The translations under genes were made by a program, and so were the position numbers. From the NCBI RefSeq assembly GCF_021869535.1, contig NW_026262690.1:16641001-16705000 (forward strand): a DNA stretch of 64,000 bases. The letters run 5' to 3'. The first letter of the stretch is position 1; each line of letters starts with the position of its first letter. This DNA comes from Mytilus californianus. Taxonomy: Eukaryota; Mollusca; Bivalvia; Mytilida; Mytilidae. Shown piece after piece: positions 1 to 12,420 of the stretch. Under the pieces are notes generated by a model. The model was not told where the DNA came from and searched no databases. It worked only from the letters and a program-made list of their open reading frames with translations.

Positions 1-1480
1 TTAGTCAGTTTCAATCACTGTGTGATAAATCCTTTCAATCTGATAAATGTGCTTCGGGGCAGTTGTAACTCATTTATAGAAACTCTTTGTTTTGAACTGT
101 AAATAGACCCAAATAATAAGATAATCCCTTACTAAGAACATGATTTACATTCATTCTTCACAATTAAGAGGCATCCAATTCTACAATTTCATTGGTCAAG
201 AGTACTTTGCTATATTCTAAATTTCATTTCACATGCCCAGTTTACTGCTAAACTGACTGAATATACAATCTATTGTACACCATAATTGAAAGCTGTGATG
301 ATCAGGTAAATTCCACTCAGTTATGCCTCAGTGAACAGAATTTCTTTTGTTAGATTTAACATAAAATTTAAAGGTCAACTGCATGTCCCTTTTGTTGTTG
401 ATCAGGTGTTCAGATAGGTATACAATAGATTGCATGTTCTGTCACTTTAGCAGAAAACTGGGCATCCCAGGCCATTTTTTAGTAAAGAAATACAGAATAC
501 AGTAAAGTGCAATAATTGATGCATATATAGTGCTATAGATTATAGCAAATATAACTAGAAAATGCCATTCTGCCCTATTTTGCTTTAAATCCAGTCTAAA
601 CAAAAATACCCCTTTTATCCCTCTATACTACTATAGAAGGATTATTCCTCTATACAGGTATAAACACCATATAGAGGGTTTGTTCCCAACCTGTTTTACT
701 AGCATTATAGACCGCTAACGATAAATATTTAACTTCATTTGACCCTAACGTGGCTACGAAATTAGATTTTACGAATGACGATATAAAATCAAGGCTCATT
801 TGACGCTAACGGTAGCGCAGATCATGAGAGGGGTCATGAGATGCTGAAAATGACCATCCCCTCCTCTTTTGACTGTTTGACACGGATATTTTTCAAAACA
901 GGCTATACATGTTCACAACTTGCCAGTTAACAGGTTAAGGGTCAAGTAAACACATAAATAAGATACCAGCCATAAAGATTATACATAGAACAGAAATTTA
1001 GCCCATGCAAGGTTTCAGCCGCAGTGATTTTCTACAGTAGCGAGTATTTTGAGATAACCCCCACTTTGTATTTTTCGTGATACTGATAACATTTGGCTGT
1101 CTAATATATTAAAATCTATGTTTTCTTATGTAATGACTCTACCTTCATCGTTGTCTATTCGCCACTATGTCTGTTATTCATGCACATGGTCGTATTTATC
1201 AGTGCAGTATGCTGCTCAGCAATGGCGACCCTGAAATTTCTGTTGTCCGATTATGGCGCCAGATTAGAGGGAAGCAACTCGCGCCAGAAAAATTACCGTA
1301 TTTCACCAAAATAATCAAAATTTCGCTTTTTTATAACAAACAGTAAAATATTCATCATATTTATATTCAGCTTTCGTCCATTGATATAATTACAAACATT
1401 ATTTATTTAAAGACATCAATAAAAAAATCACAATAAAGTAATTAATGGAGTGCATTGAAATCAGACCTCATGGGGTAGAG
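1..1480. other. Unassigned AT-rich sequence
   Basis: I see no open reading frame with recognisable domains, no RNA gene and no clear repeat structure. Short ORFs here look like chance ORFs in AT-rich DNA. Confidence 0.5.
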
Positions 1481-1990
1481 GGGTTAAACAAAAGCTCGTA
1501 ACTTTTTTAAAAGCCTGGTGACCCCCATTTTATTTTACCTTAAAATGTTCGAAAAGTTCATAGCTTGGACATATCCGTTTTTAAAAAAAATCTACCGGGG
1601 AAATTTTACGAAAAATCGATTTAACCAATATTTTTAGCCTTAAACTGAAATTAAAAAATGCCAAATTTAGACATAAATCTGAAAATAAAATGATTTTCAA
1701 GTCTAAAACAACCAAGGGGAACGTTTACATTTCAAATTTAATTGTTTTTTCACATAATAATCATACTGACATGGTTCTAAAAGTCTTTGAATTTGATGTA
1801 GTCGTTATTGTTGAAAGGGTGTAAAAATTTGGAAATAGGGTCAAAATCGCACATTTCGCTTCCATTTGAGGGAAAAACGAGCCTGGTGACCCCCTTTTTT
1901 CTTTGCATTTTTGGATTCAGCATGAAAAAATCTACAAAATATGTGAAAATAAAAAAATTCTACCGGGGGTCCTTATTGGGGCGAGCCACC

Positions 1991-2253
1991 TTAAGTAGTG
2001 ATTTGGTTCAGTTGAAAAAGGTCAAAAATTAGAATGTCTGAAGCTGTCAAACTGAATTTTAGCCCCCCTTAACACAGAATTGTCAATATTTTGAGTTAGA
2101 GCTGGTAGAAGTTTCTATAATTTTGATATTATTTGTATCAATAGTAGTACACTACACTGTAAAAATCTTTTTGAGATAGAGCAGGTGCGATTTTTTTAAT
2201 TTGAATTTATTGTCTAAAAGAAATGCACTACGAAATAACTGTGTTCTCGGGCC
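1991..2253 (+). repeat. Dispersed repeat, copy 1 of a 263-bp unit
   Basis: This segment recurs almost unchanged at 3739-4002 in the same orientation, with only a few substitutions and one indel in a C-run. Both copies start at TTAAGTAGTGATTTGG and stop matching just after TGTTCTCGGGCC. The sharp shared boundaries suggest the conserved core of an interspersed repeat; the family is unknown to me. Just upstream (about 1515 and 1882) a short GCCTGGTGACCCCC motif also occurs twice, so the repeat may be longer than the shared core. Confidence 0.85.
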
Positions 2254-3738
2254 TAAGAGATGAATTCCGTAAATGTAGATTTTGTACTTTGGCAACTTTC
2301 CTGAATGGTTTGCTGGTTTCAATTTGTCAAACTGAATAAAAGTAAAGGATTTACATCTTTGTTTGACAGAAATTCTGTTAAAATGTCCCATTTTGGCATT
2401 ATACGGCTAAAATAAGCATTTTAAAGCAGTTTCCATTTTATGCCTAAGAGCCATGCTGACTTTCTATCTGACAGCTTTTTATTTTCCTGATATTTGTGTT
2501 TCTATGCTTAAATCAAATTTAATTAACCATTTATGAACTCTGAATCTAGAGAAAAGTAGATTATCACAGAAAAAATGTGCAGAATATTTGTATTTATGTC
2601 CCTGGTTAAACGGCCTGTTTGATGTATGTGAAATGTGAAGAGCTTTGTACATAAAATCTGTAGTCCATCACAAATATTTCACTAAGTCTGTAAACAAAAA
2701 CACTCTACAATGATCAGTACACCCTATTCATTTCATATGCTACCATAATTTTCTTCTTTACGATAGTAAATGGTTCAAATATATGCCAATTGAGACTAAA
2801 ACTACATGCAAATTTTCCATTGAAAAGTGAAAAACTGGTCATCAGACCATACTGTCTGCAAAAAAAAGTTGAATTCAAGAGTCCTTTTGCAATTACACTT
2901 CTTGTATCATGACATCTTAGCATAGAAATGAGCAAAAAGTAACAAATTTCCATTTCTTATAGCCTCTGTGTGCATTTTTATATGTAAATATTGGCTACGG
3001 CCTAAATCGACTCTAAATAATTCTCAGTCTTACTTGGCCTAAGACCATTTTATACTCATGTGGTATGCTTTTTGTAACTTTTCTTTACATTTAAAGTACA
3101 TTTAATATATATGGAAGAATAATGTATGGTTAAAAAACTTCAAAAACTTCAAATTGGTTGAAAAAAATGCATGTTTATGTAAGGCTTCCCTTAATTCGAA
3201 AATCTCTATTTTCAGGCACAGGCTCATATAAATTTGACTTTTGAATAGCTGTAATAAATCTGATAAATCAAATGAGTGTTCCGTTGCTTTTAATACCTTT
3301 TATATTATATTCGAGAGTATTTAAAAAGCAAATTTTTGCAATATTTAAATTTTTTAGGCCAAAATCTTGACAGTTGAAAATATTTTATTTAAACATCAAA
3401 AATAAACATCCAAATTTCAATATTAAAATGGCCCTAGTTTCTATAATATATATCCTATGGCCATGAAACTTGGCCAACTATCTTATAATTGCCTAAGCTT
3501 AGGTCATGCAAAGTTTTATTAAAATTGGTCAAGTCTTTCTATCCTATTAGGTCCAAGGACACAGTTATCGTCCTTTGGTTTTCGTTGTCTGCGAATATAG
3601 TCCCTAGTGTGAACAGTGTATAACTTGCATTTTTTTTTGATACACTTTCCCAATTTATTTCTTGATATTTTATGCATGAAATATTAAGTAAGGGGATGAA
3701 ATTACATGTTCAAAAAATTTGGGTGCTGAATCTTTATG
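2254..3738. other. Unassigned AT-rich sequence between the two 263-bp repeats
   Basis: Nothing recognisable was found. The short ORFs (for example around 2714-2953 on the - strand) lack domains or splice context. Confidence 0.45.
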
Positions 3739-4002
3739 TTAAGTAGTGATTTGGTCCAGTTGAAAAAGGTCAAAAATTAGAATGTCTGAAGCTGTCAAAC
3801 TGAATTTTAGCCCCCCCTTAACACAGAATTGTCAATATTTTGAGTTAGAGCTGGTAGAAGTTTCTATAATTTTGATATTATTTGTATCAATGGTAGTACA
3901 CTACACTATAAAAATCTTTTTGAGATAGAGCAGGTGCGATTTTTTTAATTTGAATTTATTGTCTAAAAGAAATGCACTACGAAATAACTGTGTTCTCGGG
4001 CC
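3739..4002 (+). repeat. Dispersed repeat, copy 2 of a 263-bp unit
   Basis: Direct repeat of 1991-2253, nearly identical. See that entry for boundaries. The two copies are 1.75 kb apart. Confidence 0.85.
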
Positions 4003-4262
4003 ACTTCACTATCATTTTCATGACCTACTATCATGATTTTTTCCCGGCCTCACTTACGGATACGCTCACATATAATAGATGCACCCCAATATTAACCAAT
4101 CAGACGTTAAAAAGCCTTGAATTACCATCATAACGGAACAAGCTAACATTTACCAATGAGAATCCCTTAACAGATTTATCCCATTGTGACCTGAAGCGTA
4201 TGACTAATTAGACCGAGTCTCATGTGACTCGGTAATTAATTAAGTCTCGTTTGTCATATATT

Positions 4263-5110
4263 ATGGCACTGAGATGACCGCAGTTTTCAAATTCGAGGTA
4301 AATGTCTAGAAATTATGCGGAAGAAGCTATATATGTGGTTTTTTTTAAATCTCTTGTTCAGGAGGATAAACTAATGGGACCCAAACAGAAAAGTGTGGAT
4401 TGTTAATGGAAAGAACATCATCAATATACCTGTATATGAAATTAAATAATCTAGCTTCTTTGATCTTCTTGTTTTTGTGTCTGAAAGAACTCAGACTCAT
4501 ATGAAAATAAGACAAGGTCAGCCAGGAGAGGTGCACAGTTGGTTCCCATATGAATGCCGACAACCTGCTGAAAAAGTCTACCTCCAAATTCAACAAATAC
4601 GTTGTCAATGAGAAACTCCAGCATACTGATCACTTGTTCTTAATTCGGTGTGGCATTTTTTTTTATCTTAGGGCTCATTTTTAACAAAATATGTAGAGTT
4701 ATATCCCAAAACAATAAATTTGTAGCGTATGGTAACATTTTTATGGAGGAAAGCATTGTGGATTATTTCTTTAAAACGGGTTTTTAATTTTTCATGTGGT
4801 ATGGTGGTGTAAAGGGTGTAAAAATCGAAAGTTTTGATAGAATTTATTTCAGAAAATGACCAAGATTTTAAATTATCCAGTAGTTCTTTTGAGTTCTTAA
4901 TGCCACTACGCGAGTAAACTGTGTCACAGTATTTCTGTAATCCCTCTTTCACTGAAGAATCAAAGTCCTCATCACTACAAAAATCTGCCTGATTGATCAG
5001 GTGAGTTTCCCCAGAGAACACGTTGTGTTTGCTAAGAAAAAAACCGTATAGACTCATTTCAAAATGATACGGATATTTATTATCATTGTTAAACTGCAAA
5101 TAATCATTTG
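4263..5110 (-). pseudogene. Penelope-like element reverse transcriptase relic
   Basis: Read on the - strand, three overlapping frames together give a Penelope-like RT. The upstream part (about 5099-4668) has the FDFYTLYTTIPHEKL motif (RT block A region). The middle part (about 4633-4450) has GIHMGTNCAPLLADL. The downstream part (about 4470-4345) has YRYIDDVLSINNPHF, the YxDD catalytic block of Penelope RTs. The frames are joined only through frameshifts, so the element is dead. No GIY-YIG domain was seen next to it. It lies upstream of, and antisense to, the RING-finger exon, and the same segment is duplicated at 20.5-23.3 kb. The 33.1-34.3 kb element is the same superfamily but not the same copy. 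Confidence 0.85.
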
Positions 5111-6154
5111 GTAATCAGATACAACAAATCTGTGGGAAATCATTCAATGCTCCTTCCTTATATTTTACGCAAAGTCTCGAGACAAACGATACCAGCAGAG
5201 AGAATCGATATCGAAAACGATTTCTGCGCAAATATGGGAGGCTGAAAAAAGTTAACGATTTTGGATTCATTAGCATTAGCATATTGATTTTATATTGATT
5301 ATTATTTTCATTTAATTTTCTATTGTTATTGAGGACTTTGTCCTTATATTAAAAATTTAAAATGTCAATATCACAATTCTGTTTGGAATGATACACACGA
5401 TGACGTGTATGTAGTAGCACTTTCTAGGGCTAATAAAACAATACTTTCTTCTGAGGTGGATTCGTTTTATTTCTTGACAAAATCAGGATAATAACAATAA
5501 CTAAATAAATACCCTCGCATGAGGTGCAAAGGCCTCCTGAATTATCTAATTGGAATTAAATCACATCTTCCCAGGATTACTTAAAAATATACCTGTATAT
5601 AGAATATAGAACACTAAGAAAGAATGTTACTCAAACTTAGAATTATATCAGACACAAATGTCTATGTCCACCATTATATCAAAAGTGATAACCAGTATAA
5701 AGAACAAAAGAAATATAGCGCCAAAACATAAGACCAATAGAAATAAAGAAAGTGTGCGGTCCAATGAACCATGAAAAGAAAGCCTTTGAAGTAAAATACA
5801 GTGAAACCAAAGTTACCCAAACCAGTAGAAAATGTCGTCTGTCAATAAGTCCAACTGTCAAATAAGCAAATAAAATGAACTATGAAAATAAATATACTAA
5901 TCAATTAATTACAATCTGTAATTAATATACTCATACCTTTAATTAATCAATATAAGTCATATCCTATACAAAATACAACACTATAAACTAAATATAAAAA
6001 TATACACAATTACTGTAAAACCTATAAAATACAGTCTACCACATGTATTAAAAGACCACTACAAAATATTAATCAAGTACGAGGTACAAAAATATGTGCA
6101 TGTATATAAATCTGAAATGTATCAAGTGTTCATGACTTTTTTTTTTCTTTGTAG
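5111..6154. other. AT-rich sequence before the RING exon, probably intron
   Basis: No gene is seen. The stretch ends in a strong polypyrimidine tract and a TAG at 6152-6154, a good 3' splice site for the RING exon. The first ~300 bases and the last ~100 bases are also present in the duplicated copy at 22.99-23.45 kb; the middle (about 5405-6047) is missing there. Confidence 0.6.
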
Positions 6155-7716
6155 CTGTGGTATTTACGATTTGCATTCCACTTCTGACAACTTATCAGTT
6201 CAAGGCTGCAACACGGCTTGTTTCTGGAATCGGTCTCATAGGACTTGCGTGGTATTTTGTTTCCGAGTTTAAAAAAATTGACGATGATCATGAAAATTTT
6301 CCTTTAACTGTTTTTTTTATTCATGCACACATCCAGTTTTGTTTAGGCATTCTTATATGCTATGTGATGACCGTGAACTCAGCATTTCGGTTTGCCATGT
6401 ATATTTACCAGTTTATACTTGCAGGAACAATACTGAGAGTCACACCTCCCGGGACCGTCAATATTATTTTCATTGTTACAATATTTCTTCTGGTCTTGGG
6501 CTTTTTATACGTTTTAGACAATGGAATACCGATCTCAGAAAACGAAATAAATAACATGTTCTATGACCCTGAGATTGACAACGCTTTAGAACAATATAGA
6601 CAACTACTATTGGCAATTGTTCGGGGAACACAGAATGTATATGAGATCTATTTTGCGTTACTAATAACTGTAACCTTTAGTTATTATTCGGTGACTGCAA
6701 CAGAGGAAAGTAATAGTACCAAATGGATCATACAATCCACAATCGGTTCATGCGTTTGCACGCTCATTTCTTTGAAATCATTCAACGAAACATTCTTCTT
6801 TATTTCAAAATATATCGCTAAAATGTGTTCTTCCTTTGTCAAAGGACTCAGTGCTTTTGAAGAAGAACAAATGATTAATTCCAGATATTTAATAGGAGTA
6901 CTTTTGGTAACTTATGATATGTGCTTTTTTGAGTTAGATTCATTAACACATGGCGAATTTATAATAAATCGTGTCTGGATATTGACTGCATTTCTCGTAC
7001 AGGATTGTTTGATAAAAGTGGATCAAATATCAGCAGAACCAGAAATAATACAGGGAACCCTTTTTCAAGCAGTGAGGGTTGTTTTCATTGAATCATTATT
7101 AACCGTTTTCCCTCTCTACATTGCTTTTGAGTTTACCAGAACTTACTCTCTGACAAATTTGGCCATTTTTTTGACAAGTTCATTCTATGTATCAATAGGA
7201 GTACGAGCCGTTACATCAATGTTTGTATTTATCCTAAATAAATACGAGTTCATACGTCAGGAGTTCTGGGATAATTTTGATGATATTGTATTTAGAACTC
7301 GACTCGTAGGTTTTGTAGCAATAATAGTGCTCAACATTTTAACCGTATGTTTTGGCATCGTGACACTTTTACGTAGTTTTTGCACACACCTTAATATAGG
7401 TGTTTTCACAAAGTATGATGTACTACAATTAATTGGAATTGCATCTCTTGATATTTATCATGCCATAATGGCTATATGGAGGGTTTATATTCAAAGAAAA
7501 CAGATATTTCAGTTTACTGCACGGTTGGAAAATGCCTCCGAAGATCAAATTAAACTGAACAATGACGTATGTTCAATATGCTTTCAGAACATGGATTCGG
7601 CCAAAGTAACACCTTGCAACCATATTTTCCATGAGACGTGTATTATGAAATGGTTTCTTAAGTCACAAGTCAAATGTCCAAAGTGCAATCGTGTTGTCAT
7701 AAGAAACCTACCTTGA
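6155..7716 (+). CDS. Terminal exon of a multi-pass membrane RING-H2 E3 ubiquitin ligase (RNF139/RNF145-like)
   Basis: The reading frame stays open for about 519 codons to a TGA at 7714-7716. There is no in-frame ATG at the left end; the frame opens directly after a splice acceptor (polypyrimidine tract, TAG at 6152-6154), so the upstream exon(s) are missing from this window. Most of the product is a string of hydrophobic stretches typical of a polytopic membrane protein. At the C terminus is a C3H2C3 RING: C472, C475, C487, H489, H492, C495, C507, C510 (numbered from codon 6157), with the signature TPCNHIFHETC. The layout (many membrane segments, then a C-terminal RING-H2 starting NDVCSIC) matches TRC8/RNF139 and RNF145, ER membrane E3 ligases. 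Those proteins are about 660-690 residues, so roughly 150 residues should be encoded upstream. ER location and ligase activity are family inferences. All eight metal ligands are intact. A broken copy lies at 23.35-23.94 kb. Confidence 0.85.
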
Positions 7717-7815
7717 ACATTACAATGTAACAGTATTATTTCGTTCACCTCTTCACTATCAAGGCTACTTTTGGCCTCTCGATACGACACTGATATATAT
7801 CTAACTATGGAACGC

Positions 7816-8425
7816 CTCAGCTGTCTTATGTGGAACTCTGATATTACTTTATGTTGTTTTATTATTACTTGATGATATTTTGTCTTTACTTAATATGGTT
7901 TTGACATTACGTAATGATGTTTTGATATAACTCAATATGGAATAGTCATTACTTAATGATATTTCGATATTACACGATATGGTTTCGTATTGACTTGATA
8001 TAGTTTTGTCATTACTCAATATGGTTTTGTCATTACTCGATGTGGTTTCACCATTATTTAATGTGGTTGTGTCATTAGTCAATGTGGTTTTAACATTACT
8101 TGATGTGAATGTGACTTAACGTTATGTAGTTGTTTCATTACATGATGTGGTTTTGTTATTTCGTAATGATGATTTGCCTATTCTTTATATGGTTTTAACA
8201 TTACGTAATGATATTTCAAAATTTGACGATTTTACACTACATGATGTGTTTGTTTCATTATTTGATGTGGTCCTGTCATTCTTTGATGTGGTTATCCCAT
8301 TACTTGGTGAGGTAAAACCACGTGACTAATTCGGAAAAAAATATGTTCTATTTTTAAACAGATTTCAATATATCATTTGTTTAATGTGCTTTGGATGGAT
8401 ATCGCTATCCATTGAGTTAAAGTTC
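7816..8425 (+). repeat. Left arm of foldback element
   Basis: Inverted copy of ~10990-11596. The match continues past the tandem-motif region into unique sequence (through CACGTGACTAATTCGG and TCTATTTTTAAACAG), which shows that the arms are homologous rather than independently simple-sequence. Confidence 0.85.
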
Positions 8426-8966
8426 AAATTAAAGCTCGAGTGGTTGTTCAGAGTTATTTAGCATGAAAAAGGTAACCGGCAGACAATAATAAGAAAAAAA
8501 GTATTAAAAACTTTACAGTATTTCTTACATAATTGGGATATCCCCAAACCATTTTGTCTTTTGTTTTTATCCTAAGTTCTCACACGGAAGCAGTATTTTT
8601 GTAATAAATTTGTAAAATATTCCACGGAACCCTATGTCTCGCCTGATATTGCTGCTGTAAGTGTAAAAGCGTCATGTTGATCGGCTGTACATTTATCTAT
8701 ACATTTATCGGTAAAAACAAAATTTAAAAAAATGTTTTTCTGTAGATGCTTTTTGTTGAAATTGAAGAATAACTCCTTTACTCCTATACAAGTTTTAAAA
8801 CACTTCATGGAGGTTTACAAATTTATCATGCCAAAACAGTTTAATTCGGTTTTATTTAACTAAAACAAAACTGTATGGTTTTCAACAATAAGCAAAACCC
8901 ATACCCTATAGTAAGCTATAAAAGGTCCCGAAATGAAAAATGTAAAAAACTAGAAACCTAACGATC

Positions 8967-8967
8967 T

Positions 8968-9026
<59 letters not shown>
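8967..9026 (+). repeat. (GATA)n microsatellite
   Basis: About 15 uninterrupted GATA units inside the foldback element. Confidence 0.98.
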
Positions 9027-9777
9027 CTTTATTCTCTAAATTACAAGTTTACAGAGAAACATACAATATAAATACAGATAAAATAGTTGAGGTAAACAAA
9101 TACAGTATGATATTCTAAAAGTACAAAATTATAATGGCATACGTGTTTAGTAACATGTATAATGAAAGGTTAAACTCAATAGAAATAAAAAAAGAATTGA
9201 GATGGAGACGCCGACGCCACTATCGACGACGAAATATAGGTTTGTTGGGTCTCATTGCCGCTACATTGATGTCGCAGGCTCGACACAAATCAAACTACTT
9301 GAACTTTAATGTTAACAAATGAAGCGCTTCAAATCAACTCACAATAAAGTTACAGGGAAACGGGGGAGGAGGCTCTGACTTAGCGACAAAGCATCAATAC
9401 TATAAAATAAGAATTCTCCGAATTTTTTTTTAGCGTAAATGATCATTTGAACTTATACAAATATCAATCTTTTATTTGTAATCAATTGAATTCCCTGATC
9501 TACCTCGCACTAATTGAAAAATAAACTTTTTGGAATATCTGTTTCACCTGTGACGACGGACATGTTCCAGTGGTCGTAACCATAATACCGTCATCTTTTT
9601 ATTGAATGTGAACTACCAAATAAAACCAAATCACTGGGTTTGTACCTTCTCGAATAACACGGCGGGTGCCTTTCTGGAGCATCCGAGATCACCCCGATGG
9701 ATTTATATTACCCAGTCATACCGATCTATTGAGTCAGCCAAATGAAACTGTTTTGTATGCCACCGCAACTGAAAGTT

Positions 9778-9839
9778 GGGGGGGGGGGGGGGGGGATATT
9801 GTTTTACCCCTGTCCGTCCGTCCGTCCGTCTGTCCGTCC
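9778..9839 (+). repeat. G18 homopolymer followed by GTCC tandem repeats
   Basis: Eighteen consecutive G (9778-9795) are followed within 20 bases by a short run of GTCC units to about 9839. Two other long G-runs occur in the window (36513-36531 and 37953-37965). Confidence 0.95.
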
Positions 9840-10309
9840 CATTATGGGTATATAGTTATTCCGCATAACTCCTCCTACAGTTTGAATCCTAGGAAGTTTT
9901 CTCTTTACTGTCTGTTTGTACATATATTGAAGGTGTGCATGTGGTCAGGGTTTAATGTTTATTAATATTTGCTCTTTTGGGAGATAGTTGAACTTTGTAA
10001 TTTTTGGGGAAATTTACTTGCATAAGAAGAGCGTTTCCAGATAACTCCTCCTACAGTTTGAATGCTAGGAAGTTTTCGCTCTGCTGGCTGTTTGTACATA
10101 TATTGAAGGTGTGCATGTGGTCAGGGTTTTTATTTTTATTATCTTTTGCTCTTTTGGGAGATAATTGAACCTTTTTTTTTCATTTTTGGGGTATAAGCGG
10201 ATAAATGAGTTGAGTGCGGGCATCACTTTGTCTAGTTTAAATTTTTTTTCTCGTGTTGTGCTGTTACACAAGTGTAACAGTCCGATGTAAGGTTAGGATT
10301 TAGCGCTCA

Positions 10310-10605
10310 CATACATGTTAAACTCCGCCACGTGCACTTTCTTTATGTACCTGCCCCAAGTCAGGAGCACGAAGTTCAATTGTTGTCGTTGTATAAATGT
10401 GTGTCATTTTTTTTTGTAGATTGTTTAAATATAAATAAGACCGTTTGTTTTTTCGTTTGAATTTTTTCACATGGTGCATGGTGGCCTTTTATAGCTGACT
10501 ATATGGTGTGTTGAAGGCTGTACGGTTGCCTATATATGATTTCTTACATCCACTGCATTTAAATTCTGGTGGATAGTTGTCTCATTGTCAATCACACCAC
10601 ATCTA
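10310..10605 (+). repeat. Mollusc-type interspersed repeat, copy 1
   Basis: It contains CCCCAAGTCAGGAGC near 10354 and then GTTGAAGGCTGTACGG and GGTGGATAGTTGTCTCATTG further on. Related copies are at about 21480-21660 (same strand, inside the 1.66-kb TIR element) and 35345-35475 (opposite strand). The CCAAGTCAGGAGC motif also occurs in the 3' region of the Penelope element (about 34975), which suggests that this repeat family may be Penelope-related. Confidence 0.7.
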
Positions 10606-10989
10606 ACTTTATTTCAACTTCTATGTTGTGTTTTGTATACTGTAACATTGTTTATCTTTTGTACGCATACCACGGATCGAGCCCTCTTTTCGGAATTCCG
10701 AGCAAAAGTCCTTGTTCCGCGATAGAAAATTTAATTACGAACTCATATAAGATAGCACGAATTTCAACTCAAAATCTTAATTAATCTAAATGAGACTTAA
10801 ATTCGAATCTTACTCAAACTCAAAAAGTGACTCAAATTTAATAGTGTAACTAGAACTCTACCTTTAAATGTGACTCAAACTTGAAGTCCAACTCGAAACT
10901 CAATGCTAACTAAAACTTTAATTCTAATAATGACTTGAATTCGGAATCGGAAACTAACTCAAAGTTCTACTCAAACAGTAACCCTAACT

Positions 10990-11596
10990 TTAATTTGAAC
11001 TCTACTTCGATGGATGGCCGCACTCATTCAAGGCACATACAACATGGAAATCTATCTAAAAATAGAACAGGTTTTTTCCGAATTGGTCACGTGATTTTAC
11101 CTCATCAAGTAATGGGATAACCACATCAAAGAACGACAGGACCACATCAAATAATGAAACAAACACATCATGTAGTGTAAAATCGTCAAATTTTGAAACA
11201 TCATTGCGTAATGTTAAAACCATATAAAGAATAGGCAAATCATCATTACAAAATAACAAAACCACATCATGTAATGAAACAACTACATAACGTTAAGTCA
11301 CATTCACATCAAGTAATGTTAAAACCACATTGACTAATGACACAACCACATTAAATAATGGTGAAACCACATCGAGTAATGACAAAACCATATTGAGTAA
11401 TGACAAAACTATATCAAGTCAATACGAAACCATATCGTGTAATATCGAAATATCATTAAGTAATGACTATTCCATATTGAGTTATATCAAAACATCATTA
11501 CGTAATGTCAAAACCATATTAAGTAAAGACAAACTATCATCAAGTAATAATAAAACAACATAAAGTAATATCAGAGTTCCACATAAGACAGCTGAG
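10990..11596 (-). repeat. Right arm of foldback element
   Basis: Reverse-complement copy of 7816-8425; see the element entry. Confidence 0.85.
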
Positions 11597-11710
11597 ATGA
11601 ATAAAAGTCATTTATCTGTTACAACATAGCAATGATATTTTTTTTAAGTTTTCAACAAATTTTTATATCTCCCCAAAACAGACTAAGATTTGATTCACTA
11701 CAAAAAAGTG

Positions 11711-11770
11711 ATCGTCCTGAACATGCATGAAATATTTGCCACTGGACGTTAAGCAGCTAACAACAACACA
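11711..11770 (+). repeat. Relic of a SINE 3' domain
   Basis: The segment CCTGAACATGCATG ... CTGGACGTTAAGCAGC matches the 3' end of the complete SINE at 58639-59003. Only the conserved tail is present; no tRNA-like head is found upstream. Confidence 0.75.
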
Positions 11771-11909
11771 AAAGTTACATTTTATTTATTTTCTATATTT
11801 ACGTTTCATATTATATTATAAAGTTCAAATCTTCCTTCATCATATTCCCGCCTTTTCACATACAATCGTAATAGAATAGCTATCAACAATTAAAAACCAA
11901 ATAATGACT

Positions 11910-12420
11910 CACCTTCTTTCTATAATAAAGTCAATGAAATATTAGAACATTTTAACTACCAACAAGTTATTCTGACTGGATATTTTAACTAAGTGAAAAA
12001 TCAGGCATTAGATGCTTGCAATTACATACTGAATATAAATAATCCACGAGTAAGAGAAAAAAGTCTTTGAACTTATTGAAACCTATGATCTAATCGATCC
12101 CTTTCGAGAATTCTACCCAGATAAGAAACGATATACATGGAGAAAAATTAATCCATTGAAGCAAGCTAGGCTTGATTTTTTTCTTGTATCTCGGAGTTTC
12201 TATCAAAATATAAAAAGAAGTAGAAATTCAAAACAGCTATAGATCTGATAATTCACCAATAGTTTTACACTTTAAAATAAGTGATTTCAATATTGGGAAG
12301 GGTTTATCGAAATTTAATAATAGTTCACTGTTTGATATAGAATATATTGTAACTGTCAAAGAAAAAGTAAAACAAGGGATCAATATGCAACTTTAGTATA
12401 CAATAGAGACACACTAAATC
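11910..12420 (+). pseudogene. L1/Tx1-like LINE endonuclease fragment
   Basis: The + strand reads through several stops and frameshifts as the C-terminal half of an apurinic-type endonuclease. It contains a VILTGYFN-like block (GDFN in intact elements), then DLIDPFREFYPDKKRYTWRK, LKQARLDFFLVS and YRSDNSPIVL (the SDH block, here SDN). This order is typical of L1/Tx1-group ORF2. The RT part is not contiguous; a fragment of the matching type lies at 18900-19250, beyond another LINE. Confidence 0.75.

Larger units (their letters stand above)
7816..11596. mobile_element. 3.8-kb foldback element with ~600-bp inverted arms
   Basis: The left arm (7816-~8425) and right arm (~10990-11596) are long, highly similar inverted copies. 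The outermost bases read CTCAGCTGTCTTATGTGG on the left, and the right end is its reverse complement. Within each arm the sequence is a degenerate ~20-24-bp tandem motif (alternations of TAATGA, AAACCA and CAT), so short mirrored ORFs appear in both arms and are not coding. The 2.5-kb centre has no transposase that I recognise. It holds a GATA microsatellite, a G18 tract, GTCC repeats and a mollusc-type interspersed repeat. Long arms made of short repeats fit a foldback or MULE-like non-autonomous DNA transposon. I could not identify a target-site duplication. Confidence 0.75.

Noticed and set aside
7849-11563. Matching ORFs in the foldback arms (asparagine/threonine/serine-rich)
   Set aside because: They are translations of short tandem motifs in the two inverted arms, with no coding evidence.
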